Assembly (NCBI RefSeq): GCF_900172225.1
Contig: NZ_FWFO01000002.1
Coordinates: 186,001-250,000 of the forward strand
Length of the DNA: 64,000 nucleotides
DNA from: Falsiruegeria litorea R37
GTDB taxonomy: Bacteria > Pseudomonadota > Alphaproteobacteria > Rhodobacterales > Rhodobacteraceae
Direction: 5' to 3'
The stretch's first letter is position 1. Each line of letters begins with the position of its first letter. The notes under the pieces were generated by a model, which worked only from the letters and a program-made list of their open reading frames with translations, ran no database searches and was not told the origin of the DNA. Made by a program: the position numbers and the translations under genes. This document shows positions 1-7,442 of this stretch, piece after piece.

Positions 1-168
1 CGCGATGCCAACGTCCTGAATGATCCAATCGACCTGCGCCTCCAGCGTGGCGATCTGCTCTTCGTCCAGCGGATCAAAGAACGGCAGGCGTCGCTGAATG
101 TGCGGCGAGGCCGGTGCTCCGGTCTCTGCAGTTTGCCGGGCGCGGCTGGCGCGGGCACGTCGGGCCAT
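1..168 (-). CDS. MttB-family (trimethylamine methyltransferase-like) protein, N-terminal part only
   Basis: Only the first 56 codons lie in the window; the rest runs off the left edge. The visible protein has a basic Arg/Ala-rich N-terminus (MARRARASRARQ), then a segment (FFDPLDEEQIATLEAQVDWI followed by IQDVGIA) that matches the usual start of non-pyrrolysine MttB/COG5598 methyltransferases, which demethylate quaternary amines such as glycine betaine with a corrinoid partner. The start is supported by a GGGAGAG ribosome binding site just upstream. It diverges from a LysR gene across a 91-bp gap holding a palindromic operator. The family call rests on a short segment, so it is tentative. Confidence 0.55.
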   Translation of the reverse strand, partial: MARRARASRARQTAETGAPASPHIQRRLPFFDPLDEEQIATLEAQVDWIIQDVGIA

Positions 169-237
169 AGGCTCTCTCCCTTAAGTGATGCGTAAGGTTA
201 GGGTGCTAAAACGGGCCTGTGACGGTTGAAAAACTTG

Positions 238-254
238 ATGCTTTAGATAAGCAT
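238..254. promoter_or_regulatory. Palindromic LysR-type operator ATGCTT-N5-AAGCAT
   Basis: This is a perfect 6-bp inverted repeat with a 5-bp centre. It contains the T-N11-A pattern expected of LysR-type regulators. It sits directly before the LysR start at 260 and about 70 bp before the divergent methyltransferase start, so it is placed both for autoregulation and for control of the divergent gene. Binding is inferred from position and symmetry only. Confidence 0.5.
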
Positions 255-259
255 GAGTT

Positions 260-1216
260 ATGCAAGAACTCTGGAAACTCGTCACATCCCCCCGCCACCT
301 CATCGTGTTTGAGGTCGCCGCGCGACACGGATCGTTCACACGGGCGGCAGCTGAGCTGAACGTGCAGCAACCCGCCGTCAGTGCGTCAATCGCGCAGCTC
401 GAGGCCTCTCTGGGTGTGCTGCTCTTCGATCGGGCACACCGCAAAGTCGGGTTGACCCACGCCGGAGAGCGTTTGTTTTCAGATGTTTCCGCTGCTTTGA
501 ACCGAATTCTGCAATCCGCGCGAGAGGTGCATCAGCGCGGGCGTAACGACCATGTGACCGTCTCGGTCAGCTCGGCCTTTGCCAACTATTGGATGGTGCC
601 GCGCTTGCAGCAGTTCCATGACAGCCATCCGGGCATCGATCTGCGGGTGCAAACCAGTGACCGTGAGCCCGACATTGACGCCGAAGGAATCAGTCTTGCC
701 ATAAGACGGGGCGATGGATCATGGCCTGGCGTCCATTCCGCCCTGATCGCCCATGAGGTCATCTCTCCGATCGCCAGCCCTCAGGTGATGGCAGCGGCGG
801 TGAACCTGGTCACGCCGGCCAATCTTTTGCATGAACGGTTGATTCACCTGGAAGAGCCGGTGCGGGAACGGCCCAGCTGGCAGGCCTGGTTCGCGCATCA
901 CGACATCCCGGCGCAGGCACCCAAGGCGGGGCTCAGATTGAATGACTATGCGCTGGTGTTGCAGGCGGCGATGGCAGGCGAAGGCTTTGCCTTTGGCTGG
1001 CGCCATGTGACCCGTCGGCTGATCGAGCAGGGGTTGCTTGCAGCGAAAACGGATTGGGCCTGGGAGACCGGCAAGGGTTTTTACCTGGTCTGGTCCAAGA
1101 CCGTGCCCCTCATCCCGCAGGCCGAGCAGGTGCGCGACTGGATGATCGGGATGGGCGAGGGGGAGGAGCAGCACCAAAGCGCTGCTCCAGTCAAACTTAC
1201 GAGCTTGGCAGAATGA
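260..1216 (+). CDS. LysR-family transcriptional regulator (GcvA-like)
   Basis: The protein has 318 residues with an N-terminal winged helix-turn-helix (about residues 13-72, including [20 protein letters not shown]) followed by a periplasmic-binding-protein-like effector domain. The pattern of the HTH and the residue choice in the effector domain resemble the GcvA/TrpI branch. It is divergent from the methyltransferase gene and probably controls it, a common arrangement for this family. The gene ends convergently with the fasciclin gene, and the two coding regions overlap by 20 bp at their stops. The effector is unknown, although a quaternary amine would fit the neighbour. Confidence 0.85.
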   Translation: MQELWKLVTSPRHLIVFEVAARHGSFTRAAAELNVQQPAVSASIAQLEASLGVLLFDRAHRKVGLTHAGERLFSDVSAALNRILQSAREVHQRGRNDHVTVSVSSAFANYWMVPRLQQFHDSHPGIDLRVQTSDREPDIDAEGISLAIRRGDGSWPGVHSALIAHEVISPIASPQVMAAAVNLVTPANLLHERLIHLEEPVRERPSWQAWFAHHDIPAQAPKAGLRLNDYALVLQAAMAGEGFAFGWRHVTRRLIEQGLLAAKTDWAWETGKGFYLVWSKTVPLIPQAEQVRDWMIGMGEGEEQHQSAAPVKLTSLAE

Positions 1217-1679
1217 CCTTATCGATGACGTGAATGACGCCGTTGCTGGCGGCAATGTCGGCGTCCACGACCGAAGCGTCGTTGATCATCACGCCGTTGT
1301 CCAGGTCGATGGTGATCTCACCGCCTTGAACGGTTGCGGCGGACATGTCGTCGCTCAGGTCGGTCGACATGACCTTGCCCGGCACCACGTGATAGGTCAG
1401 GATGGCGACCAGCTGATCCTTGTTCTCGGGCTTGAGCAGGTTTTCAACGGTACCTTCGGGCAGGGCTGCAAAGGCGGCATCGGTCGGTGCGAATACAGTG
1501 AACGGACCGTCTCCCTTGAGAACGTCGACCAGATCGGCGGCCTGAACAGCGGCCACGAGGGTGCCAAAGTTACCTGCACCCACAGCGGTGTCGACAATGT
1601 CCTTGGATGAATTGCCTGCAAATGCAGCCGTGGCTGCGACAGCGGTGGCGGCGGCGGTCAGTACGATTTTGCGAAACAT
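1197..1679 (-). CDS. Secreted fasciclin (FAS1) domain protein
   Basis: The 160-residue protein starts with a Sec signal peptide ([21 protein letters not shown], cleavage near residue 21), followed by a single FAS1 domain filling the rest. The two conserved FAS1 boxes are visible: [14 protein letters not shown] (H1) and [13 protein letters not shown] (H2) at the C-terminus. Such single-domain bacterial proteins are periplasmic or surface adhesion-type proteins; the precise role here is unknown. The gene reads alone, with an AGGATTC-type ribosome binding site before the ATG. It is separated from the upstream apt gene by a hairpin terminator. Confidence 0.9.
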   Translation of the reverse strand: MFRKIVLTAAATAVAATAAFAGNSSKDIVDTAVGAGNFGTLVAAVQAADLVDVLKGDGPFTVFAPTDAAFAALPEGTVENLLKPENKDQLVAILTYHVVPGKVMSTDLSDDMSAATVQGGEITIDLDNGVMINDASVVDADIAASNGVIHVIDKVILPSS

Positions 1680-1781
1680 TTTGAATCCTCCATGTCATGC
1701 CGTCAGTGGCATTGCAGGAGGTACGGGGTCTGTTCCCGGATGGATCAGAGCAGGTTTCAAGTTTCCATACTTGATCTGCAA

Positions 1782-1809
1782 AGGCCTTGCGCTAAGCCGC
1801 GCAAGGCCT
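1782..1809 (-). terminator. Hairpin terminator downstream of apt
   Basis: This is a perfect 11-bp inverted repeat (AGGCCTTGCGC and its complement) around a 6-nt loop, 36 bp past the apt stop. On the minus strand it is followed by TTTGCAGATC, a weak U tract. It lies between apt and the fasciclin gene, so it should separate their transcripts. Confidence 0.6.
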
Positions 1810-1845
1810 GGACTTCCAGTCACGATCTTGTGATCGTATCAGGGC

Positions 1846-2385
1846 TTATTCGCCCTCAAACGCGCACAGGACGTGCACATCCATGCCCATCTCTTCCAAC
1901 CGTTTGCGGCCGCCCAGATCAGGCAAATCGACGATGAAAGAGCACGACACGATCTCGCCCCCAAGACGTTCGATCAGTTTGATGCCCGCCCCGGCGGTGC
2001 CGCCGGTGGCAAGCAAGTCATCGACAACCAGGATCTTTTCACCTGGCTGGATGGCGTCATCGTGGATCTCGACGATGGCTTCGCCGTACTCCAGTTTGTA
2101 GTCTTGGCTGATCGTGGTGCCGGGCAGCTTGCCCTTTTTGCGGATCGGGACAAAACCGACGCTCAGCTGGTGCGCAATCGCCCCGCCCAGGATGAAGCCG
2201 CGCGCCTCGAGCCCGACGACCTTGTCGATCCGTTCCCCAGCATAGGGGTGCAGCATCTGGTCAATGGCCATGCGAAACCCGCGCGGGTCGGCAAAGAGCG
2301 TGGTCACGTCGCGGAACATGATCCCTTCGTGGGGGAAATCCACAATGGTGCGGATGTAATCTTGGACGGATGTTTTCTTTGGCAT
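1846..2385 (-). CDS. apt: Adenine phosphoribosyltransferase
   Basis: This purine salvage enzyme converts adenine and PRPP to AMP and pyrophosphate in the cytoplasm. The 179-residue length is normal for the family. The PRPP-binding loop is seen as [16 protein letters not shown] (about residues 119-134), and the N-terminal [18 protein letters not shown] block is typical of Apt. It is monocistronic here, followed by a hairpin. With mtnP nearby at 5.8 kb, which releases adenine from methylthioadenosine, the two enzymes form consecutive steps of adenine recycling, though they are not in one operon. Confidence 0.96.
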   Translation of the reverse strand: MPKKTSVQDYIRTIVDFPHEGIMFRDVTTLFADPRGFRMAIDQMLHPYAGERIDKVVGLEARGFILGGAIAHQLSVGFVPIRKKGKLPGTTISQDYKLEYGEAIVEIHDDAIQPGEKILVVDDLLATGGTAGAGIKLIERLGGEIVSCSFIVDLPDLGGRKRLEEMGMDVHVLCAFEGE

Positions 2386-2719
2386 GGTAGCCCCCGTTCA
2401 ACTAAGTCGAACGGGGTTTGGCCGATGTCGGCACAGCTTGCAAGGGACAAGAGGTCACGATCAGGGGCGTTTCACCCAGACTGCCCTATTTCTTGCCCTT
2501 CTTGCTCGCGTACGAACGGTAGAGGGCAGAGGGCAACCACAGAAGATGCGGTTTACGCCAGTCGCGACGGTCCTGGACAAGTAGAGATGAGGCGGCCAAT
2601 AGGTTCATTTGCTTTCTGCTCTTTTCTGTTGTTACTGTCTGGTAATATGGATTTGCTATCCATTGTATATACAACGTATATCAAAATGAATCAAGCGACG
2701 CACTGGGTGCGGATGGGGC
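2386..2719. other. Intergenic region between apt and the ribbon-helix-helix gene
   Basis: This gap of about 330 bp separates the divergent apt and small regulator genes. The right-hand part (about 2630-2700) is AT-rich and holds a perfect 12-bp palindrome, listed separately. The left part must carry the apt promoter. A minus-strand open frame of 62 codons (2486-2674) has no recognisable features and lies over the AT-rich promoter-like DNA, so it is not called as a gene. Confidence 0.5.
2663..2674. promoter_or_regulatory. Perfect palindrome TTGTATATACAA upstream of the RHH gene
   Basis: This 12-bp perfect palindrome is followed 2 bp later by a GTATAT repeat, giving two GTATAT boxes 11 bp apart. 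It lies about 50 bp before the small ribbon-helix-helix gene. Such short repeated boxes are typical of RHH operators, so an autoregulatory site is a reasonable guess. Confidence 0.4.
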
Positions 2720-2902
2720 GTGGGTATCGTGGCAAAGAAAGACAGCAAGTCGTCTGGCAAGAAGAATGCGCAACTTGTTCTGCGATTGGACAAGTCCGAG
2801 CGCGACGCTTTTGTTGATCTCTGCAAAGAGCTGGACACAAGCGCCGCACGCGAAATCCGCCGGTTCATCCGGGGGTTTCTAAAGGAAAACGTCCAAGATT
2901 GA
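2720..2902 (+). CDS. Small ribbon-helix-helix-like DNA-binding protein
   Basis: The protein has 60 residues, or 57 if translation begins at the second GTG (2729), which gives MAKKDSKSS and has the G-rich ATGGGGCG stretch at better spacing. After a lysine-rich N-terminal tail comes a beta-strand segment (NAQLVLRLDKSERDAFVDLC) and two helices (AAREIRRFIRGFLKE), matching the Arc/MetJ ribbon-helix-helix pattern. No toxin gene follows: the next gene is on the other strand. It is probably a stand-alone regulator. The fold is inferred from pattern alone. Confidence 0.6.
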   Translation: MGIVAKKDSKSSGKKNAQLVLRLDKSERDAFVDLCKELDTSAAREIRRFIRGFLKENVQD

Positions 2903-2919
2903 GCCTTAAGGTCAGGACC

Positions 2920-3550
2920 CTAGGCCGGTCGGCGCAGGAAGGCCGTGGCCAGCCCCATTCCCATCAGCGTGACGCCTCCCATGCGGGTCAGACCAGTGAT
3001 CACCGACGGGCGGTCGATCCACTGGCGCAGCTTGTCGGCCAGCAACGCATAGGCCAACGCGTTGAAACCTGCGAGCCCAACAAACGTTGCGATCAGAATT
3101 GTGAATTGCGGCAGCAATGGCTCGGCCGGGCGAAGGAACTGCGGAACAAAGGCGATAAAAAAACGCAATGGATTTGGGGTTCAGCGACGTTACAGCAGCA
3201 GCATGCATAAACACGCTGCGCGGGGTGACATCCTTGCCGTTTGCGACGGTGCCCATTCCTTGCGAGGGGGCCGATCGGAGTAGTTTGAACCCCAGCCACA
3301 GCAGATAGGCCGCCCCGACCCATTTGAGCACGGTAAAGAGCGTGGCCGAGGCCAACACCAGGGCACCCAGACCCGCGAGCGAGGCTGTCATTGCGATCAG
3401 ATCCCCCAACGCCACCCCCGTGGCCGAGGCCACAGCGACGGGTCGTCCTTTGGACAGGGCGTAGCTGAGCACCAGCAGAACGGTGGGGCCAGGGATCAGC
3501 AGCAGCGCGGTCGAGGCAGCAGCAAAGGCCAGCCAAAGATCAAGGGGCAT
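2920..3550 (-). pseudogene. LysE/RhtB-family amino-acid exporter, frameshifted
   Basis: The first about 130 residues (MPLDLWLAFAAASTALLLIP, then GPTVLLVLSYALSKGR) are a typical LysE/RhtB exporter N-terminus, up to SLNPKSIAFF. The frame then breaks in a run of seven T on the coding strand (plus-strand A run 3157-3163). The C-terminal third continues in another frame as FFIAFVPQFL, and ends AFLRRPA at a stop at 2920. Removing one T restores a single 209-residue protein of normal LysE length with its last membrane helices. Read as it stands, the product loses those helices. It may be a true pseudogene, a phase-variable or slippage-corrected gene, or a sequencing error in the homopolymer. The GAGAG ribosome binding site is intact. 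Confidence 0.8.
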
Positions 3551-3577
3551 GAGGGCTCTCTTGGCAGATGGTCGGAA

Positions 3578-4606
3578 TCATCCGGTGACTTTGCGCATGA
3601 TGGCTTCCAGCGGACCTCGACGGAAGAGGCGGAACCACAAAAGCGCAAAAATCGATGTGGTGGCCGCAAATCCCAGCCCAATCCATGTGATTTGCGGCGC
3701 CGTCAGCGAGCCGTCCAGCAATCCGAGCTCCTCCAGCGTGCCCATTCCGATCAGGATGTGCGCCACGTAGAGTGTCAGCGTCTGTTTGCCTGGAGCGGTT
3801 AGAACAGGCGACACGCGCAACCGGTCCAAGGCGGGCATAAGCTTGAGCGTTAAACCGATGATCGCACAGGCCGTGCCGGTACCAGCCATGATGTAGAACG
3901 GGCCTGGCGGAATGGACTCGGTTCCCAGCAAAGCTTGCAGATCCGGGTCTTGGGTCAGAAATTGCGGGACAAGCGCAAAGAGCGCGGCGGCAAGCCCCCA
4001 CAGGATCAACCGATGTTGCGTGCAGCGGGCCCCAAGGTCACTGCGCCCAAGTGCCATTCCGATCAACAGGAACGCAGCCCAGGGCAGTACAGGGTGCCAG
4101 CCATTGAAAATGGCGTTGCGCAGGAAACCCGGCACGGTCCACAGGTCCGTGTAGATCAAAGCATCCCAATCCCAGCCTGTATCGTATTCGATGACGCCAT
4201 GAACGAGCACGGACGCGGCGACCACACCGATTGCTCCAATCCACAGGGTGCGACTGCCGCTGCTCAAAAAAGGGACCGCGACCAGAAAATAGAGGGCATA
4301 GAAATGCAGAATGTCGGCGTCGAAGATCGTCATGTTCACAACGCCTATGACAAACAGAAACGCTGCTCGTCTGATCATGAGCCCTGGCGTCGGCTTGCCC
4401 AGTGTGACACCGATCCCGGCAAGAACGACAAACAGCGCGGCTGCGCGTCCTTCGAGGCTGTCGATCATCACGCTGGCCCAGTCGGTTCCGGGCGCGACCG
4501 CGGCCGCGATGCGAAAGTTCACCAGAACCATGCCGCAGAAGGCCAGAAAACGAGCCGCGTCCAAACCGTGCAGACGGGGCACGCCTTTGGTTTCAATTTT
4601 GGTCAT
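3578..4606 (-). CDS. DUF418-type polytopic membrane protein
   Basis: The 342-residue protein has about ten hydrophobic segments. Its N-terminal RLHGLDAARFLAFCGMVLVN resembles the start of DUF418/DUF1624 and heparan-alpha-glucosaminide acyltransferase-like membrane proteins. The central NGWHPVLPWAAFLLIGMALG and the C-terminal GPLEAIMRK, like the GPLE-W-R ending of DUF418 proteins, support this. I start at the ATG at 4606, not the longer frame at 4630, because GAGGTAG lies 3 nt upstream. It is probably a membrane acyl or lipid-modifying enzyme, but the substrate is unknown. Its stop is 27 bp from the start of the LysE gene on the same strand, suggesting a shared transcript. Confidence 0.65.
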   Translation of the reverse strand: MTKIETKGVPRLHGLDAARFLAFCGMVLVNFRIAAAVAPGTDWASVMIDSLEGRAAALFVVLAGIGVTLGKPTPGLMIRRAAFLFVIGVVNMTIFDADILHFYALYFLVAVPFLSSGSRTLWIGAIGVVAASVLVHGVIEYDTGWDWDALIYTDLWTVPGFLRNAIFNGWHPVLPWAAFLLIGMALGRSDLGARCTQHRLILWGLAAALFALVPQFLTQDPDLQALLGTESIPPGPFYIMAGTGTACAIIGLTLKLMPALDRLRVSPVLTAPGKQTLTLYVAHILIGMGTLEELGLLDGSLTAPQITWIGLGFAATTSIFALLWFRLFRRGPLEAIMRKVTG

Positions 4607-4860
4607 GACTACCTCGAACGATTGTCGCAAAAATCATCCAACTCACCAATGTCGTGAGTTTCCAATCCGTTTCGACATTGTATGGGGGCGTCTGGGTTTC
4701 AACCCATGCAAGGTCGGTGGTGTTCCACGCGTGGCGTTCTTGCCTCATGCCGACCTTGAGGGGCCTGCGCCGCCCGGTGGACGTCCGGCCGCGCCAGCGG
4801 ATTCGGAGTTTTCGCGATTTTGTGCTAAGGTGGCCGCATTGATTTGTTGGAGTTATTGCT

Positions 4861-4974
4861 ATGAAACTATTTGCAGCGGCCCTTTTGGGCCTTTTCGTCG
4901 TTCTGCCCACAGCCTCACATGCATGCCCCGAAGGATACTATGACTGCGGCGGTAACTTGTGTTGTCCAAAGTGA
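4861..4974 (+). CDS. Secreted 37-residue cysteine-rich microprotein
   Basis: The reading frame encodes a clear Sec signal peptide (MKLFAAALLGLFVVLPTASH, then A) and a predicted mature peptide of only 16 residues, CPEGYYDCGGNLCCPK, with four cysteines in a C-x6-C-x4-CC spacing. GGAG about 9 nt upstream of the ATG acts as ribosome binding site. The stop lies 8 nt before the next gene, so the two are translationally close. Cys pairing would give a two-disulfide miniature fold after export. I know no family for it. The signal peptide, ribosome binding site and operon position make it a credible gene in spite of its size. Confidence 0.7.
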   Translation: MKLFAAALLGLFVVLPTASHACPEGYYDCGGNLCCPK

Positions 4975-4982
4975 GGCGCGCC

Positions 4983-5672
4983 ATGTCACGTAATCTGTTG
5001 TTGATTGCTGCGGTTGGTCTGATCGTCATTTTCGCGGTCTCGCGAAAAAGCGTTCTGGATGCAGACCAATTGGATCTCAGGTACCATTTCAAATTGGTTG
5101 ATGCGGCCCATGTAAATGAACCCAAACCGGGCGATGCGTTCGCCTATCACGGTCCGTCGGGTACTTTCGCCGACAATGCGATCTGCAGCCTTTATGGCGA
5201 GCAGTTCGTATCCCATCCCAACGCGGTGAACCTGACCGTTTTCAACTATCTTGGGGAAAGCGTGAACTGGGCCATAGGGCGGAGCGAGACAGTCTCACAA
5301 CAAAGCCTGTGGGATTGGTTCCATTTCGACGAGCACATTTATTCCATCTCGCTCAACAAGATCTTTCGCCAGACCGCCGCGCGCGAAAACATGCGCGAAT
5401 CCTGCCAGGACAACGTGTTCGAAAAAGCCACAGAGGATGGCTATTTCGTCTTCATCGTTGAAACGGTTTATCTGGATCGTGATGTGTCAGGGCTCGAACG
5501 ATATGTGAAATTCAACCCAAGACCGATCGTAACAGCCGACTGCGCCGCACATTGCGGTGAAGGTGTCTCGCTTGAAACGCTCTTGGATGTGGGCTGGCTG
5601 ACCAAGCAGAAAAAGAACTGGAACATCGTGCAGGTCTTTGGCGCCAATCAGCCAAGTGGGGAAGACGCGTAA
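4983..5672 (+). CDS. Membrane-anchored extracytoplasmic protein of unknown function
   Basis: The protein has 229 residues starting at the ATG preceded by GAGGCGCGCC; an upstream in-frame TTG is less likely. A single N-terminal membrane helix (NLLLIAAVGLIVIFAVS, residues 4-20) is followed by a soluble domain of about 200 residues, presumably periplasmic, containing five cysteines (for example ICSLYG, ADCAAHCGEG). No known domain is recognised. It is the second gene of a pair with the Cys-rich microprotein and ends at a strong terminator. It might be a receptor, processing or oxidative-folding partner for the peptide, but that is speculation from linkage. Confidence 0.65.
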   Translation: MSRNLLLIAAVGLIVIFAVSRKSVLDADQLDLRYHFKLVDAAHVNEPKPGDAFAYHGPSGTFADNAICSLYGEQFVSHPNAVNLTVFNYLGESVNWAIGRSETVSQQSLWDWFHFDEHIYSISLNKIFRQTAARENMRESCQDNVFEKATEDGYFVFIVETVYLDRDVSGLERYVKFNPRPIVTADCAAHCGEGVSLETLLDVGWLTKQKKNWNIVQVFGANQPSGEDA

Positions 5673-5716
5673 CCTGAAGACGCGTGAAATCGGGTCATCC
5701 TCCCGGGACCCGAGGC

Positions 5717-5755
5717 CTCCCGCCGGTTTTCATGATCGGCGGGAGCGCTGTTTTT
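5717..5755 (+). terminator. Rho-independent terminator
   Basis: A 9-bp perfect stem (CTCCCGCCG with CGGCGGGAG) around an 11-nt loop is followed by CGCTGTTTTTGG. It ends the microprotein operon and lies just beyond the convergent mtnP stop. Confidence 0.85.
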
Positions 5756-5758
5756 GGC

Positions 5759-6631
5759 TTACAGAATGCGACCGGCAACCGCGTCAAGCTTGGCCAGCAG
5801 CGCAGGATCGCGTTTCTCAGGGGCGGTCAGGATCGCATATTCCAGCGCCCGGTCGCAGCCATGGGGGCAAGGATCGCGATCTGCCCCCAAAAGGGCGGGC
5901 AACCCTTTGACCAGATTGCGGCCCTTTTCGGCGTTGCCTGTCAGGGTGGCGATGATGGCGGTCACGTCCACCTCGCCATGATCGGGGTGCCAGCTGTCAT
6001 AGTCGGTGACCATGGCGACAGAGGCGTAGCAAAGCTCGGCTTCGCGGGCGAGTTTGGCTTCGGGCATGTTGGTCATGCCGATGACATCCGCGCCCCAGTG
6101 TTCGCGGTACATCTTGGATTCCGCCAATGTCGAAAACTGCGGGCCTTCCATCGCCAGATAGGTGCCACCGCGATGCACGTTGATGTCAGCAGCCTTGGCT
6201 GCGGTTTCGCAAGCATCGCTCAGGCGCGGGCAGGTGGGGTGGGCGACACTGACATGCGCCACGCATCCGGTGCCAAAAAAGCTTTTGTCGCGCGCAAAGG
6301 TGCGGTCGATGAACTGATCGACGATCACAAAATCTCCCGGTGCCATTGCTTCGCGGAACGACCCGCAGGCGCTAACGCTGATCACATCCGTCACGCCCAA
6401 CCGCTTGAGCGCGTCGATGTTGGCGCGATAGGGAACGTCGGTGGGTGAATGCACGTGGCCCCGCCCGTGGCGCGGCAGGAATGCCATGTCGACCCCGTCC
6501 AGGGATCCGGTAAGAATCTGATCCGAGGGGGAGCCCCAGGGCGTGTCGACGCTGACCCATTCAGCGTCCTGCAACCCGTCGATATCATAAATGCCCGAGC
6601 CGCCGATGACGGCGATTTTTGTTTTGCTCAC
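5759..6631 (-). CDS. mtnP: S-methyl-5'-thioadenosine phosphorylase
   Basis: The enzyme cleaves 5'-methylthioadenosine with phosphate to adenine and 5-methylthioribose-1-phosphate, the first step of methionine salvage. The 290-residue protein shows the family N-terminus KIAVIGGSGIYDI, the phosphate-binding FLPRHGRGHVHSPTDVPYRA, the SACGSFRE block and the substrate-binding AMEGPQFST and IGMTNMPEAKLARE segments. I take the GTG at 6631 as start (AGGGGG upstream; gives MSKTKIAV); an upstream in-frame TTG would add 12 residues without a good site. It converges on the microprotein operon. No other salvage genes flank it. Confidence 0.95.
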   Translation of the reverse strand: MSKTKIAVIGGSGIYDIDGLQDAEWVSVDTPWGSPSDQILTGSLDGVDMAFLPRHGRGHVHSPTDVPYRANIDALKRLGVTDVISVSACGSFREAMAPGDFVIVDQFIDRTFARDKSFFGTGCVAHVSVAHPTCPRLSDACETAAKAADINVHRGGTYLAMEGPQFSTLAESKMYREHWGADVIGMTNMPEAKLAREAELCYASVAMVTDYDSWHPDHGEVDVTAIIATLTGNAEKGRNLVKGLPALLGADRDPCPHGCDRALEYAILTAPEKRDPALLAKLDAVAGRIL

Positions 6632-6703
6632 GGGTTCTATCCCCCTGTTGGATTGAGTGTTTCGCAAGTTGTGAGGGCTGAGGCCATGTTTGGCAAGGGT
6701 GGG

Positions 6704-7267
6704 CTATTCTTCAACGGACAAAAGGCCGCGCGCCTCGGATTGCTGCTGAAAATCCCGCCAAGCCTGACCGAAACCGGACAAGGACCAACTCAGATCCTGT
6801 GGTTGTCCATGACGGTCGCGAAAGGTGAAACGGAACGCCTCACCATCCTGCATGCTGGAAATGAGCACATCGGCGTCATCGCCGGTGAAGGTGCAGCTCA
6901 ACCCCGTCAGGCAGCCGGGAAACCGGGTGCGCCAGATGTCGCCCTGCATCGTCTCGATCCGGAACCCGTCGGGTGAAAACAACGTTCCCGGCTCCATCCC
7001 GAAGTCGACCTTGTAACCCTCCACCTCAGGCGTGATGAACAGGAACTGTGCCGCAAACTTGGGGCGCGGGGAAAAGACATCGACCCTGCGCAGATAGCAT
7101 CGCTGCACCAGTGTGCCCTGTTCCTCGCGCTCGTCACACATGGAATTCCAGATGTCGTGGATTTCGTGATGCGTCACGCGCCAGTTGCCCGGAGTGTCAT
7201 TGCCCTGCAGGTCCTGAGCCCACGCTGCCCAAGGGAGCAGCACAAGTATCATCCAAAGCCATCTCAT
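6704..7267 (-). CDS. Periplasmic IalB-like protein
   Basis: The 187-residue protein begins with a signal peptide (MRWLWMILVLLPWAAWA). The mature part carries two cysteine pairs (MCDEREEQGTLVQRCYL and FPGCLTGLSCTFTG) and ends with a hydrophobic/aromatic LSWSLSGFGQAWRDF. This layout is that of the invasion-associated locus B (IalB) family, common in alphaproteobacteria including free-living ones. Its function there is unknown. The assignment rests on the motif order and spacing only. It is a lone gene, 72 bp from the mtnP start. Confidence 0.55.
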   Translation of the reverse strand: MRWLWMILVLLPWAAWAQDLQGNDTPGNWRVTHHEIHDIWNSMCDEREEQGTLVQRCYLRRVDVFSPRPKFAAQFLFITPEVEGYKVDFGMEPGTLFSPDGFRIETMQGDIWRTRFPGCLTGLSCTFTGDDADVLISSMQDGEAFRFTFRDRHGQPQDLSWSLSGFGQAWRDFQQQSEARGLLSVEE

Positions 7268-7442
7268 GCCTCAGGGATGACGGTGGTGTGGCATTCTCGC
7301 AAGTCACGTTGGCGAGAGGGGTGGTTTTTCACCTCAGGTATGTTAAGGGCTGCGCGACGTCTCTTGCCGGGCTCGCAGGGTTTTCCAGCGGTTTTCGGCG
7401 AAAACGCGCCATAGTCGCGAACAAACCCCGTAGGATCCCGCC

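Noticed and set aside
2486-2674. A minus-strand frame of 62 codons between apt and the RHH gene
   Set aside because: There is no ribosome binding site or recognisable domain, and it covers AT-rich promoter-like DNA with a palindrome.
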